DNA from: JAXHUK01 sp034189725
GTDB lineage: Bacteria > Chloroflexota > Dehalococcoidia > SZUA-161
Length of the DNA stretch: 14,028 bases
Assembly (NCBI GenBank): GCA_034189725.1
Contig: JAXHUK010000138.1
Span: 1-14,028 of the forward strand
Direction: 5' to 3'
Each line of letters starts with the position of its first letter. Position 1 is the first letter of the stretch. Below the pieces are notes generated by a model. That model did no database searches. It was given only the letters and a program-made list of their open reading frames with translations, and had not been told where the DNA came from. Shown one piece after another: positions 6,792 to 13,607 of this stretch. The position numbers and the translations under genes were made by a program.

Positions 6792-7976
6792 ATGTCCCAG
6801 GTTTATGATGCGATAGTAGTAGGGGCAGGTCCGGTGGGCAGTCGTGTTGCCTATCAGCTTGCTCACTATGGACATAAGGTACTTGTCGTTGAGCGTCACT
6901 CAAACGTGGGTGATGCAATTTGTTGTACCGGAATTGTGGGCAAGGAGTGCCTGGAGCGATTCCCCGTTGCCAACAGCGTGGTTACCAACCATGCACGTTC
7001 TGCCACGTTCATTTCTCCCTCAGGAAAATGCCTGCGTATGCAAAAGGACACAGTACAGGCCTATGTAGTCGAACGCACTGTCTATGATTGTGACCTGGCC
7101 AGTCAAGCACAAGAAGAGGGGGCGGAGTATCTCCTGTCGGCTCGCGTGAATGACATTACGTTGGTTGACCACCGTGTCCGGGCAGAGGTCACATGTAACG
7201 GCAGGTCGACGGACATCGAGAGTAACGTGGTGATTATCGGCAGCGGCTTTGGCACTCAGTTACCCAGAAAATTGAGTATGGGGAATGTCGGCGACTTCGT
7301 CCTCGGGGCTCAGGCAGAGGTGGCAGTCAGAGAAGCGGATGAGACTGAGGTATATTTCGGGCAAAATATAGCGCCGGGGTTTTTTGCCTGGCTTGTGCCC
7401 ACCTCGCCAGGCAGGGCACTGGCAGGTCTCCTCACACGGTCTAATCCTGGAGCATATCTGAACGAATTCCTCGCCTCGCTTGCTGCTCAGGGTAAAATCG
7501 AATCCCCTGACGCCCAGATTACGCGCGGTGGAATACCCTTGAAACCGCTGCCACGAACCTATGGTCAAAGGGTATTGGTGGTCGGAGATGCAGCCGGCCA
7601 GGTTAAACCTACTACCGGCGGCGGAATATACTACGGCCTGCTTTGTGCTGATATAGCTGCCGACACCGTTCATACAGCACTTCTCTCAGACGATTTCTCA
7701 GCGAAAAACCTGGCTCGATATGAGAAAGACTGGAAAAACATGCTTGGTAGTGAACTGCGCGTCGACTACTGGGCTCGAAAACTGTATGAAAAACTCAACG
7801 ATAGCCAAATCGAGCGCATATTCGATATCGTCCAATCAAACAACATTCATGAAGATCTGCTGCAATCCCCCGATTTCTCCTTTGATTGGCACGGAGTTTC
7901 TATTACAAGGGCGTTGAGACATCGAACATTACGCAAGGCTATTTGGACGATTACAAGGTCCGTCCTTCCTTTTTAG
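6792..7976 (+). CDS. Geranylgeranyl reductase family FAD-dependent oxidoreductase
   Basis: A 394-residue flavoprotein. The N-terminal Rossmann dinucleotide site is VVGAGPVGSRVA (G11-x-G13-x-x-G16), ending with E33 of VVERH for the adenosine ribose. A CCTGIVG motif replaces the family's more usual CSGLVS. The second FAD motif is VLVVGDAAGQVKPTTGGGIYYGL, characteristic of the geranylgeranyl reductase family (TIGR02032-like). Such enzymes hydrogenate isoprenoid double bonds in chlorophyll side chains, archaeal lipids, menaquinone tails or polyprenols; the substrate here is unknown. ATG 6792 was chosen because GGAG (6782-6785) lies six bases upstream and the Rossmann strand begins right after; the frame is open from TTG 6678, but that would add 38 unrelated residues. 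Its neighbours include a polyprenyl-phosphate glycosyltransferase and a PAP2 protein, compatible with a polyisoprenoid substrate. Confidence 0.85.
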   Translation: MSQVYDAIVVGAGPVGSRVAYQLAHYGHKVLVVERHSNVGDAICCTGIVGKECLERFPVANSVVTNHARSATFISPSGKCLRMQKDTVQAYVVERTVYDCDLASQAQEEGAEYLLSARVNDITLVDHRVRAEVTCNGRSTDIESNVVIIGSGFGTQLPRKLSMGNVGDFVLGAQAEVAVREADETEVYFGQNIAPGFFAWLVPTSPGRALAGLLTRSNPGAYLNEFLASLAAQGKIESPDAQITRGGIPLKPLPRTYGQRVLVVGDAAGQVKPTTGGGIYYGLLCADIAADTVHTALLSDDFSAKNLARYEKDWKNMLGSELRVDYWARKLYEKLNDSQIERIFDIVQSNNIHEDLLQSPDFSFDWHGVSITRALRHRTLRKAIWTITRSVLPF

Positions 7977-8139
7977 CATACTAGCACGCTGTCCTGCTCT
8001 CAACCTCTCCGACGGTCGTATTCACAGCGCACTTCACCTTTCGATTCACATACCTCTCATCGGTATTAGATGGTAACCGTATCCACTCACTGGTTGCGGT
8101 AATTCGTACTATACGTATCCCGGTTGTGCTGTAACCTGT

Positions 8140-8168
8140 TTGACAGTACTATGGGGGCTGTTTAGAAT
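8140..8168 (+). promoter_or_regulatory. Promoter of the M16 peptidase gene
   Basis: A perfect -35 TTGACA (8140-8145), a 17-base spacer and -10 TAGAAT (8163-8168) match the housekeeping consensus at 11 of 12 positions. Transcription should start near 8175, 45 bases before ATG 8220. The rest of the 243-base gap from 7977 holds nothing else I can assign; no rho-independent terminator is visible after the preceding flavoprotein gene. Confidence 0.75.
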
Positions 8169-8219
8169 GATGACACCAGGGACAGAGATTTCGGCTCCTC
8201 TTGAAAGGTAAGGATAGTA

Positions 8220-9485
8220 ATGCATCAAAAGACAGTTTTAGACAATGGCCTGAGAATAGTTAGTAGTACAATGCCACACACCTACTCAGTGTGTATCTGT
8301 ATATTTATCGAAGCGGGGTCCCGACATGAGTTCAGTGGACAAGAAGGACTGGCACACTTCGTAGAGCATCTGTGTTTTAAGGGAACAGAGACAAGACCGA
8401 CATCAAAGGAAATATCCCAGGCCATCGACGGAATCGGGGGTATCCTCAATGGAGAAACAGACAAGGAGTTGACAGGGTATTGGGTGAAAGTCGCTCGGCC
8501 ACACTTCTCGTTTGCCCTGGATGTGCTGGTGGATATGATTCGCAACTCCAGATTCAACCCATCGGATATAGAGACTGAGCGTAAGATTATCATTGAAGAG
8601 CTGAATATGTGCCTTGATTCTCCCCACGAGCGCGTGGACATGCTTATCGACGAAGTGATATGGCCAGACCAGCCACTGGGACATGATATCGCTGGGAACA
8701 AGGAGACGGTCAGCGTCATCGACAGACAGATGGTGATCGATTACGTGTCCAATCATTATATACCAGATAGTACCGTGATAAGCGTTGCTGGTGATATCAG
8801 CCATGATGAGGTGGTTAATTCGGTTATTGCGGCTCTCGGTGACTGGGGAAGAGGCAGTGCCGCTCCCTGGTTACCTGCTGACAACAGACAGGTGACCCCT
8901 CGTCTCCTGGCCGAGCAGAGAGACACGGAACAAGTGCACCTCTGTCTGGCGATGCGGGGCATACCCCAAATGCATCCCGACCGCTATGTTCTCAGTCTTC
9001 TTAATTTGATCCTCGGTGGAAGTATGAGCAGCCGCCTGTTCCTGGAACTGCGCGAGCGGATGGGGCTTGCCTATGACATCCATAGCCAGATCACCTATTT
9101 CCGCGATGCGGGCTCGATCAATATCTATGCCGGCGTTGAGCCGGAGAGAACTGAAGATACGATTAAGGCTATTCTCGGAGAATTGGTGAAACTGAGGGAC
9201 ATCCAGGTACCAGAGCTTGAAATTACCAGAGCAAAGGTACTATCGAACGGACGTCTCATGTTGCGTATGGAAGATACTCGCGGTGTTGCAGGCTGGCTAG
9301 GTAGCCAGGAGTTACTCATGGGATATGTACGCAGCGTTGACGAAGTGGTTGGAGTAATCAACGCAATCACTGCCAGGGACCTGCAGCGTGTAGCGAGCGA
9401 GCTTTTCGTTACCAACGGGCTCAATCTGGTCCTAGTTGGCCCTATACGGAACAAGGATCGTTTCGAAGAATACCTGCAGCTCTAA
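8220..9485 (+). CDS. M16-family zinc metallopeptidase (processing peptidase-like)
   Basis: A 421-residue peptidase of the M16B type (mitochondrial processing peptidase beta/YmxG-like). The inverted zinc motif H46-F-V-E49-H50 (HxxEH) is intact, with the third ligand Glu126 or Glu127 in ERKIIIEEL about 76 residues on. The second domain carries GGSMSSRLFLELRE and GLAYDIHS, the glycine-rich substrate-clamping region, and the protein ends in LVLVGP. Length fits a single-chain two-domain M16B protein. The catalytic half is present, so it should be active, perhaps as a homodimer or with a partner that is not in this window. AAGGA (8210-8214) lies five bases before ATG 8220, which is the start. No signal peptide is visible, so it should be cytoplasmic. 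Its natural substrates cannot be read from the sequence. Confidence 0.93.
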   Translation: MHQKTVLDNGLRIVSSTMPHTYSVCICIFIEAGSRHEFSGQEGLAHFVEHLCFKGTETRPTSKEISQAIDGIGGILNGETDKELTGYWVKVARPHFSFALDVLVDMIRNSRFNPSDIETERKIIIEELNMCLDSPHERVDMLIDEVIWPDQPLGHDIAGNKETVSVIDRQMVIDYVSNHYIPDSTVISVAGDISHDEVVNSVIAALGDWGRGSAAPWLPADNRQVTPRLLAEQRDTEQVHLCLAMRGIPQMHPDRYVLSLLNLILGGSMSSRLFLELRERMGLAYDIHSQITYFRDAGSINIYAGVEPERTEDTIKAILGELVKLRDIQVPELEITRAKVLSNGRLMLRMEDTRGVAGWLGSQELLMGYVRSVDEVVGVINAITARDLQRVASELFVTNGLNLVLVGPIRNKDRFEEYLQL

Positions 9486-9716
9486 CTCCTGTGTTGCTGT
9501 CTGTCCTCACAAAGCCTCTGTTTGGTACTTACCTAGTCTTCTTGAGCCTATGCGATGCAGTTACGACCACCAAGAGCCGCTCCAGCATAGCACAACAGAA
9601 GGGTCATGAAAACGTGAGTTATATCGCTTTAATTGACCACCAAACCGTATCAATTGCTGTCAATGGCTCTCAGCAGACTTGCGAATGAGGCGCTACTACG
9701 CTAATCTTAGTATCAA
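9486..9716. other. Intergenic stretch upstream of groESL
   Basis: This is the gene-free part of the 307 bases between the M16 peptidase stop and groES. An open frame at 9491-9688 exists but has no Shine-Dalgarno and no recognisable protein character. The groES promoter must lie at its right end around the CIRCE element. A possible -35 TTGCGA with TAATCT 17 bases on is too weak to call. I see no hairpin terminator for the peptidase gene. Confidence 0.5.
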
Positions 9717-9743
9717 TTAGCACTCTCTGATGGAGAGTGCTAA
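9717..9743 (+). promoter_or_regulatory. CIRCE operator (HrcA binding site) of groESL
   Basis: A perfect CIRCE element: TTAGCACTC (9717-9725), a 9-base spacer, and GAGTGCTAA (9735-9743). It matches the consensus of the HrcA repressor site at all 18 arm positions and ends 49 bases before the groES ATG. HrcA binding here keeps groESL low at normal temperature and is released when GroEL is occupied by misfolded protein. The hrcA gene itself is not in this window. Confidence 0.97.
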
Positions 9744-9792
9744 TTATAGGTTTTGCGACAGAAAACAAATACTGAAAGGGAAGGAGACGAAG

Positions 9793-10083
9793 ATGGCAAT
9801 AAACCTAAGACCGCTGGCTGATCGTGTCATTGTAAAACCGATCGTCAAGGAAGAAGTAACAAAAGGTGGAATTCTTTTACCGGATACTGCCAAGGAGAGA
9901 CCCCAGGAGGGTGAGGTTGTAGCAGTCGGCCCTGGCAAGATAGGAGATGATGGGAAGCGGATTGAAATGGAAATCAAAAAGGGTGACAAGGTAATCTTCG
10001 CTAAGTATGCAGGAACCGAGTGGAAACATGACAACGACGAATATATTATTTTGCGCGAGAGCGACATACTAGCCGTATCTTAG
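9793..10083 (+). CDS. groES: Co-chaperonin GroES (Hsp10)
   Basis: A 96-residue Hsp10, full length for the family. It opens LRPLADRVIVKP (5-16), has the mobile loop that contacts GroEL around residues 18-34 (TKGGILLPDTAKERP, with the hydrophobic Ile-Leu-Leu tip), then GEVVAVGPGK, KKGDKVIFAKYAGTEWK, and the closing YIILRESDILAVS. A heptamer of this protein caps the GroEL chamber. AAGGAG (9781-9786) sits six bases before ATG 9793; the frame is open further upstream, but that part overlaps the CIRCE region and is not coding. It is controlled through the CIRCE element just upstream and is co-transcribed with groEL 69 bases downstream. Confidence 0.98.
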   Translation: MAINLRPLADRVIVKPIVKEEVTKGGILLPDTAKERPQEGEVVAVGPGKIGDDGKRIEMEIKKGDKVIFAKYAGTEWKHDNDEYIILRESDILAVS

Positions 10084-10152
10084 AACAGCCTACGCCTACT
10101 AACCACAATGGGATCGTACTAATATACTTAAATCAGAAAGAGGGGAAAACAA

Positions 10153-11778
10153 ATGGCCAAACAGATAACATATGATGAGGATGCCAGGCGCTCCTTGAAG
10201 AAAGGGATCGATTCCCTAGCAGAAGCGGTGAAGATAACGCTGGGGCCTAAAGGCCGCAATGTAGTGCTTGACAAAAAGTGGGGGCCACCTACGATTACCA
10301 ATGATGGAGTGACTATTGCTAAGGAGATTGACCTGGAGGAACCGTTCGAGAATATCGGTGCCCAGTTGATCAAAGAGGTAGCCACAAAGACGAATGATGT
10401 CGCCGGTGATGGCACTACAACCGCAGTGGTGCTTGCCCAGGCAATGCTACATGAAGGGATGAAAAACGTCGCTGCTGGGGCTAATCCAATGGCAGTCAAG
10501 AGAGGCATCGAGCAGGGTGTGGCGGTAGCGGTTGATGAGATTAAGAAGCTGTCAACTCCAGTGTCAGGGAAGGACCAGATTGCCCAGGTCGCAGCCATCT
10601 CGGCAGCAGATAATGAGATCGGTAATCTCATCGCCGACGTTATGGAGAAGGTAGGCAAAGACGGCGTAATCACGGTGGAGGAATCCAAGGGGGTCAAGTT
10701 CGAAACAGAGTACGTAGAAGGAATGCAGTTCGACCGTGGATACGTCAGCCACTACTTAATTACCAATACAGATCGTATGGAAGCGGTTCTTGAGGATTGC
10801 TACATTCTACTGGCCAACACCAAGATATCCGCGGTTTCCGATCTTCTTCCGCTCCTGGAGAAGCTACTCCAGGTCTCGAAGAACCTTGTCTTAATTGTGG
10901 AAGACATTGAAGGAGAGGCACTGGCTACCCTGGTGGTCAACAAACTACGGGGCATTCTCAACTGTCTCGCAGTCAAAGCTCCGGGATTTGGCGACCGGCG
11001 CAAGGATATGCTTGAGGATATGGCTATTCTCACGGGAGCCACGGTTATCAGTGAAGAGACGGGGAGAAAGCTCGATTCAGCTACCATCGATGACCTGGGA
11101 CGTGCGCGCAAGGTGACTTCAGATAAAGACAACACCACCATTATCGAAGGCAAAGGCTCAGATGAGGCCATTCAGGCCCGAATCAAGCAGATCAAAGCCC
11201 AGATCGACGAAAGCACCTCAGATTTTGACCGCGAGAAGCTGCAAGAGCGATTGGCTCGATTGGCCGGAGGAGTTGCGGTTATCAAGGTCGGTGCTGCTAC
11301 CGAGGTTGAACTGAAAGAGAAAAAGCACCGCGTTGAGGATGCTCTGTCCGCTACACGAGCTGCTGTTGAAGAGGGAATTGTCCCCGGTGGTGGGGCTGCC
11401 CTTGTAAATATCATTCCCGCCCTGGAAAAGATCAAGGCCAAAGGTGATGAGGCAACTGGAGTAAATATCGTAAAACACGCTCTTAAAGAGCCGCTGCGCC
11501 AGATTGCACAAAATGCCGGCAAGGAAGGATCGGTTGCCGTAGACTTCGTCATGAAGAGCAAGAAAGGGATCGGCTACGATGCCGAGAACGATGAGTACGG
11601 CGATATGGTGAAGCGTGGTATCATCGACCCAGCCAAGGTAACCCGCGCTGGTTTGGAGAATGCTGCGAGCATTGCCGCGATGGTACTGACCACAGAGTCC
11701 CTTATCACCGACATTCCTGAGAAAGATAAGCCGATGATGCCTCCGGGCGGTATGGGCGGTATGGAAGGGATGTACTAA
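10153..11778 (+). CDS. groEL: Chaperonin GroEL (Hsp60)
   Basis: A full-length 541-residue Hsp60. Recognisable parts include the N-terminal equatorial motif LGPKGRNVVLDKKWGPP followed by ITNDGVTIAKEI, the ATPase motif GDGTTTAVVLAQAM (about 86-99) with the catalytic aspartate, the apical region with KAPGFGDRRKDMLEDMA, the return to the equatorial domain at VEEGIVPGGGAAL, and a Met- and Gly-rich tail (MPPGGMGGMEGMY). It forms the double-ring folding chamber that works with GroES. AGAGGGG (10139-10145) lies seven bases before ATG 10153. It is in the groES-groEL operon under CIRCE control, and a strong terminator follows. It is the only groEL in the window and shows nothing unusual in sequence. 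Confidence 0.99.
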   Translation: MAKQITYDEDARRSLKKGIDSLAEAVKITLGPKGRNVVLDKKWGPPTITNDGVTIAKEIDLEEPFENIGAQLIKEVATKTNDVAGDGTTTAVVLAQAMLHEGMKNVAAGANPMAVKRGIEQGVAVAVDEIKKLSTPVSGKDQIAQVAAISAADNEIGNLIADVMEKVGKDGVITVEESKGVKFETEYVEGMQFDRGYVSHYLITNTDRMEAVLEDCYILLANTKISAVSDLLPLLEKLLQVSKNLVLIVEDIEGEALATLVVNKLRGILNCLAVKAPGFGDRRKDMLEDMAILTGATVISEETGRKLDSATIDDLGRARKVTSDKDNTTIIEGKGSDEAIQARIKQIKAQIDESTSDFDREKLQERLARLAGGVAVIKVGAATEVELKEKKHRVEDALSATRAAVEEGIVPGGGAALVNIIPALEKIKAKGDEATGVNIVKHALKEPLRQIAQNAGKEGSVAVDFVMKSKKGIGYDAENDEYGDMVKRGIIDPAKVTRAGLENAASIAAMVLTTESLITDIPEKDKPMMPPGGMGGMEGMY

Positions 11779-11790
11779 ACCCGATCAGGT

Positions 11791-11820
11791 TTTACCATAG
11801 AACACGCTGGTAATGGTAAA
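11791..11820 (+). repeat. Stem-loop between groEL and its terminator
   Basis: A perfect 8-base inverted repeat, TTTACCAT (11791-11798) and ATGGTAAA (11813-11820), encloses a 14-base loop and begins 12 bases after the groEL stop codon. Its right arm shares the three A residues that open the terminator stem, so the two hairpins compete for those bases. It might protect the message end or tune termination; function is not shown. Confidence 0.6.
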
Positions 11821-11853
11821 GGGAGTGCAGCAGTTGCTGCGCTCCCTTTTCTT
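11818..11853 (+). terminator. Rho-independent terminator of groESL
   Basis: A 14-pair stem (11818-11831 with 11836-11849, including one G-U pair and three terminal A-U pairs), a 4-base loop AGTT and a T-rich tail (TTTTCTT). The GC-rich core is GGGAG paired with CTCCC. It starts 40 bases after the groEL stop, as expected for the end of the operon. Confidence 0.93.
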
Positions 11854-11976
11854 CATAGTAGTACCACTACCCGGCCAGAAACAGAGCGCTTGCCTCCTTC
11901 GTGCTGTCATTGCCCTGACAACAGAGCGTATTGTGATCATCACCCCCCTCTCAGGAGAGGCCTCCACCACTATCAT

Positions 11977-12035
11977 AGACATCTAGACATTCAGACAGCC
12001 AGGTATTCAGTCATTTGGATGTCTTGACAGCCAGG
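11977..12035. repeat. Repeats at the parA-like promoter, possible operator or centromere site
   Basis: A direct repeat GACAGCCAGG occurs at 11994-12003 and 12026-12035, 32 bases apart, which is close to three helical turns. A perfect inverted repeat AGACATC (11977-11983) and GATGTCT (12018-12024) brackets the first copy, and ATTCAG occurs at 11989-11994 and again at 12005-12010. The second direct repeat overlaps the -35 of the promoter. Ribbon-helix-helix partners of ParA proteins typically bind repeats just upstream of their own operon, so this is a candidate binding site for the protein encoded at 12819-13106. Confidence 0.45.
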
Positions 12036-12052
12036 CTTTAGCAGCATATAGT
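12024..12052 (+). promoter_or_regulatory. Promoter of the parA-like operon
   Basis: TTGACA (12024-12029), a 17-base spacer and TATAGT (12047-12052) match the consensus at 11 of 12 positions. The transcription start is expected near 12059, so the leader is only about 12 bases and is made up almost entirely of the ribosome site AGGGGG (12059-12064) before ATG 12071. The ATG at 12053 would lie upstream of the transcript. Confidence 0.8.
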
Positions 12053-12070
12053 ATGCGCAGGGGGTTATAC

Positions 12071-12829
12071 ATGCTGACACTGGCAGTTTCCAACCAAAAG
12101 GGGGGTTCAGCCAAGACTACTACCACTATTAACGTTGGTGCTGCGCTTGCGGCAATGGGCAAGAGCGTCCTCCTGGTCGACACAGACCCTCAGGGACACC
12201 TGGCAGAGGGCTTCGGCATCGCTGCGGGAGCCCTGGATAACGAACTCTCTCTGGTACTCGATGGCAAGCTCTCGCTGCCGGAGATCATAATTAATGTTCG
12301 TCCCAATCTGGACCTGGCTCCCAGCAACATCAAGCTGTCCTATCTGGAGGCAATGCTGTTCAGCAGACACCGCCGTGAGGATAAACTCAGGAATGCTCTG
12401 GCAACAGTCGAGGGCACGTATGACACTGCCGTCATCGATTGCCCGCCTTCCCTGGGTCTCCTGACAGTTAACGCATTATCTGCTGCGGATTCGGTTCTTG
12501 TGCCCATGGTCTGCGAGTTCTATGCCATGCTCGGTGTCAGCCTGCTCCTCGATGTTATTGACGAGATGAGAGTTGAGCTCAACCCGTCGTTGCGTATTCT
12601 CGGTATATTACCAACACGCCTTAATCGCACCATCCATGCCCGCGAAGTCATGGAGCGAACCAAGGTAGAGCTTGAAGGACGTGTGAGGGTATTCGAGCCG
12701 GCCGTCGAAGAAAGCGTACGTTTCAAGGAAGCGGCTGCTGCCGGTAAAACCATTTTCGAATATGCGCCCAACGTAAAAGGGGCAGCAGCCTATCGATATC
12801 TGGCCGAGGAGATCGCTGATGGACTCTAA
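12071..12829 (+). CDS. ParA/Soj-family partition ATPase
   Basis: A 252-residue P-loop ATPase of the ParA/MinD group, the length of chromosomal Soj. The deviant Walker A is K10-G-G-S-A-K15-T-T, with the signature lysine K10 and the catalytic K15; alanine at residue 14 replaces the usual glycine, a variant seen in other ParA proteins. Walker A-prime is VDTDPQGH (36-43) and Walker B is VIDCPP (121-126). There is no N-terminal DNA-binding extension, unlike type Ia plasmid ParA. It should dimerise with ATP on DNA and be released by a partner protein. ATG 12071 is chosen from the promoter position and the AGGGGG six bases upstream. Its last 11 bases overlap the small ribbon-helix-helix gene, so the two are coupled. 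A plasmid-partition or other cargo-positioning role is also possible. Confidence 0.9.
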   Translation: MLTLAVSNQKGGSAKTTTTINVGAALAAMGKSVLLVDTDPQGHLAEGFGIAAGALDNELSLVLDGKLSLPEIIINVRPNLDLAPSNIKLSYLEAMLFSRHRREDKLRNALATVEGTYDTAVIDCPPSLGLLTVNALSAADSVLVPMVCEFYAMLGVSLLLDVIDEMRVELNPSLRILGILPTRLNRTIHAREVMERTKVELEGRVRVFEPAVEESVRFKEAAAAGKTIFEYAPNVKGAAAYRYLAEEIADGL

Positions 12830-13106
12830 GGATTATAAAGCGAGAACGCTTGGAACACGCGCCAGCATATTCCGAAAAACCGACAGAAGCATTCCTGAAC
12901 TCGAGCAGCCAGCGGAACAAGTACAGCCAGCTCAGGAGCACCCCTCGAAACCGCCTCGTATCAAGGCTACGTTTTACCTGAATCCTGAGGATATCCTGGC
13001 GATCGATGAAATGCAGAGCAATGAGTTCAGGCGAACAGGCAAGAAACCGGAGCGCTCCCACATCGTAAGCCAGGCTATCCAGTTGTTCAAAGAGCAACAG
13101 GTGTAG
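12819..13106 (+). CDS. Small ribbon-helix-helix protein, likely ParA partner
   Basis: A 95-residue protein with a disordered, Pro/Gln/Glu-rich N-terminal half (about 1-46, with Arg9, Arg14, Arg19 and Arg23) and a C-terminal ribbon-helix-helix: strand RIKATFYL (47-54), helix from PEDILAIDEMQ (56-71) and helix RSHIVSQAIQLFKE (79-92). This architecture resembles the plasmid centromere-binding proteins ParG and Omega, whose flexible tail stimulates the ParA-type ATPase with an arginine. The gene overlaps parA by 11 bases, and GAGGAG (12806-12811) sits seven bases before its ATG. It probably binds repeats near its own promoter and works with the ATPase. The function is inferred from fold and position; there is no ParB-type HTH or CTPase motif. 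A plain CopG-like repressor is the alternative. Confidence 0.7.
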   Translation: MDSKDYKARTLGTRASIFRKTDRSIPELEQPAEQVQPAQEHPSKPPRIKATFYLNPEDILAIDEMQSNEFRRTGKKPERSHIVSQAIQLFKEQQV

Positions 13107-13171
13107 CCGCGGATTATGTGTGACGCAGCGGAGCCTACTACATATTCGAAAGAGCCTTTGGCCACTAAAGG

Positions 13172-13201
13172 TTGAATCCTGCTTTCGACCTGTGGTATAA
13201 T
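13172..13201 (+). promoter_or_regulatory. Tandem promoter 1 of the atp operon
   Basis: TTGAAT (13172-13177), an 18-base spacer and TATAAT (13196-13201) with an extended -10 TG two bases before it (TGG-TATAAT). It shares TTCGACCTGTG and TATAATCCA with promoter 3. It lies 65 bases after the ribbon-helix-helix stop; no clear terminator separates the two operons. Confidence 0.75.
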
Positions 13202-13240
13202 CCAGCGAGGGATGCCGAGAGAACTTACGGTAAGCAATAG

Positions 13241-13270
13241 TTGAATTCCCTGTTTAGCATGTGCTATAAT
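13241..13270 (+). promoter_or_regulatory. Tandem promoter 2 of the atp operon
   Basis: TTGAAT (13241-13246), an 18-base spacer and TATAAT (13265-13270), again with an extended TG-C before the -10. The spacer differs from those of promoters 1 and 3 except for its TGTG end, so this is a more diverged copy. It begins 69 bases downstream of promoter 1. Confidence 0.75.
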
Positions 13271-13318
13271 GCGAAAAGAGAGTGGTTCAGGACTAGGAGA
13301 TCAAGTTAAAGAGGTTAG

Positions 13319-13348
13319 TTGAATTTTATCTTCGACCTGTGATATAAT
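13319..13348 (+). promoter_or_regulatory. Tandem promoter 3 of the atp operon
   Basis: TTGAAT (13319-13324), an 18-base spacer and TATAAT (13343-13348) with extended TG-A. It begins 78 bases after promoter 2 and would start transcription near 13355, only about 12 bases before the first start codon at 13367. The spacer element TTCGACCTGTG is shared with promoter 1. Confidence 0.8.
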
Positions 13349-13366
13349 CCATCGGGTATAAGGGAG

Positions 13367-13603
13367 ATGGGGAGAAGATGGGCGGAATCACTCAGGTTTA
13401 TTGGGATCGGTTGGTATATCGCTGCGAGCGTTCTTTTGGGAACGCTTGGGGGACGGTGGATAGGGCAGCAGATAGGTGGGAGCAGCGAGGCGATTTTCAC
13501 AGTTGTGGGGTTGGGAGTAGGATTGATGGTGGCTTTTCTCGGTGTGTACCGGATGCTGAAGCCACTAATGCAGGATAAACAAGATGGCGATGAGGAGCAG
13601 TAG
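13367..13603 (+). CDS. AtpZ/AtpI-family F0F1 ATP synthase accessory protein
   Basis: A 78-residue membrane protein with two hydrophobic helices (about 11-28 and 43-63), a short basic N-terminus, a glycine-rich turn (GTLGGRWIGQQIG) and an acidic C-terminal tail (DGDEEQ). This is the pattern of the small AtpZ/AtpI proteins (PF09527-like) encoded at the head of atp operons, implicated in c-ring assembly and in Mg2+/Ca2+ transport. The next gene is atpB, which supports the call. ATG 13367 is the only plausible start in this frame, but AAGGGAG (13360-13366) directly abuts it, with no spacing, so translation may be inefficient. An overlapping frame from ATG 13378 has a better-spaced site but no membrane or family character. 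Confidence 0.82.
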   Translation: MGRRWAESLRFIGIGWYIAASVLLGTLGGRWIGQQIGGSSEAIFTVVGLGVGLMVAFLGVYRMLKPLMQDKQDGDEEQ

Positions 13604-13607
13604 CTAG

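Noticed and set aside
9491..9688. 65-codon open frame between the M16 peptidase and groES
   Set aside because: No ribosome site, weak protein-like composition and no recognisable motif; it lies in the groESL upstream region.
10128..10697. 189-codon minus-strand frame
   Set aside because: It lies antisense to the unmistakable groEL gene; its Ser/Pro/Thr-rich composition is the usual mirror of GroEL codons.
13107..13171. Terminator after the ribbon-helix-helix gene
   Set aside because: The best stems, CCGC/GCGG and CCTTT/AAAGG, are four to five bases with no T-run; read-through into the atp region cannot be excluded.
13378..13578. 66-codon frame with a well-spaced GGGGAGAAG ribosome-like site
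   Set aside because: It overlaps the AtpZ/AtpI-like gene in another frame and lacks membrane helices; the 13367 frame has clear family features.
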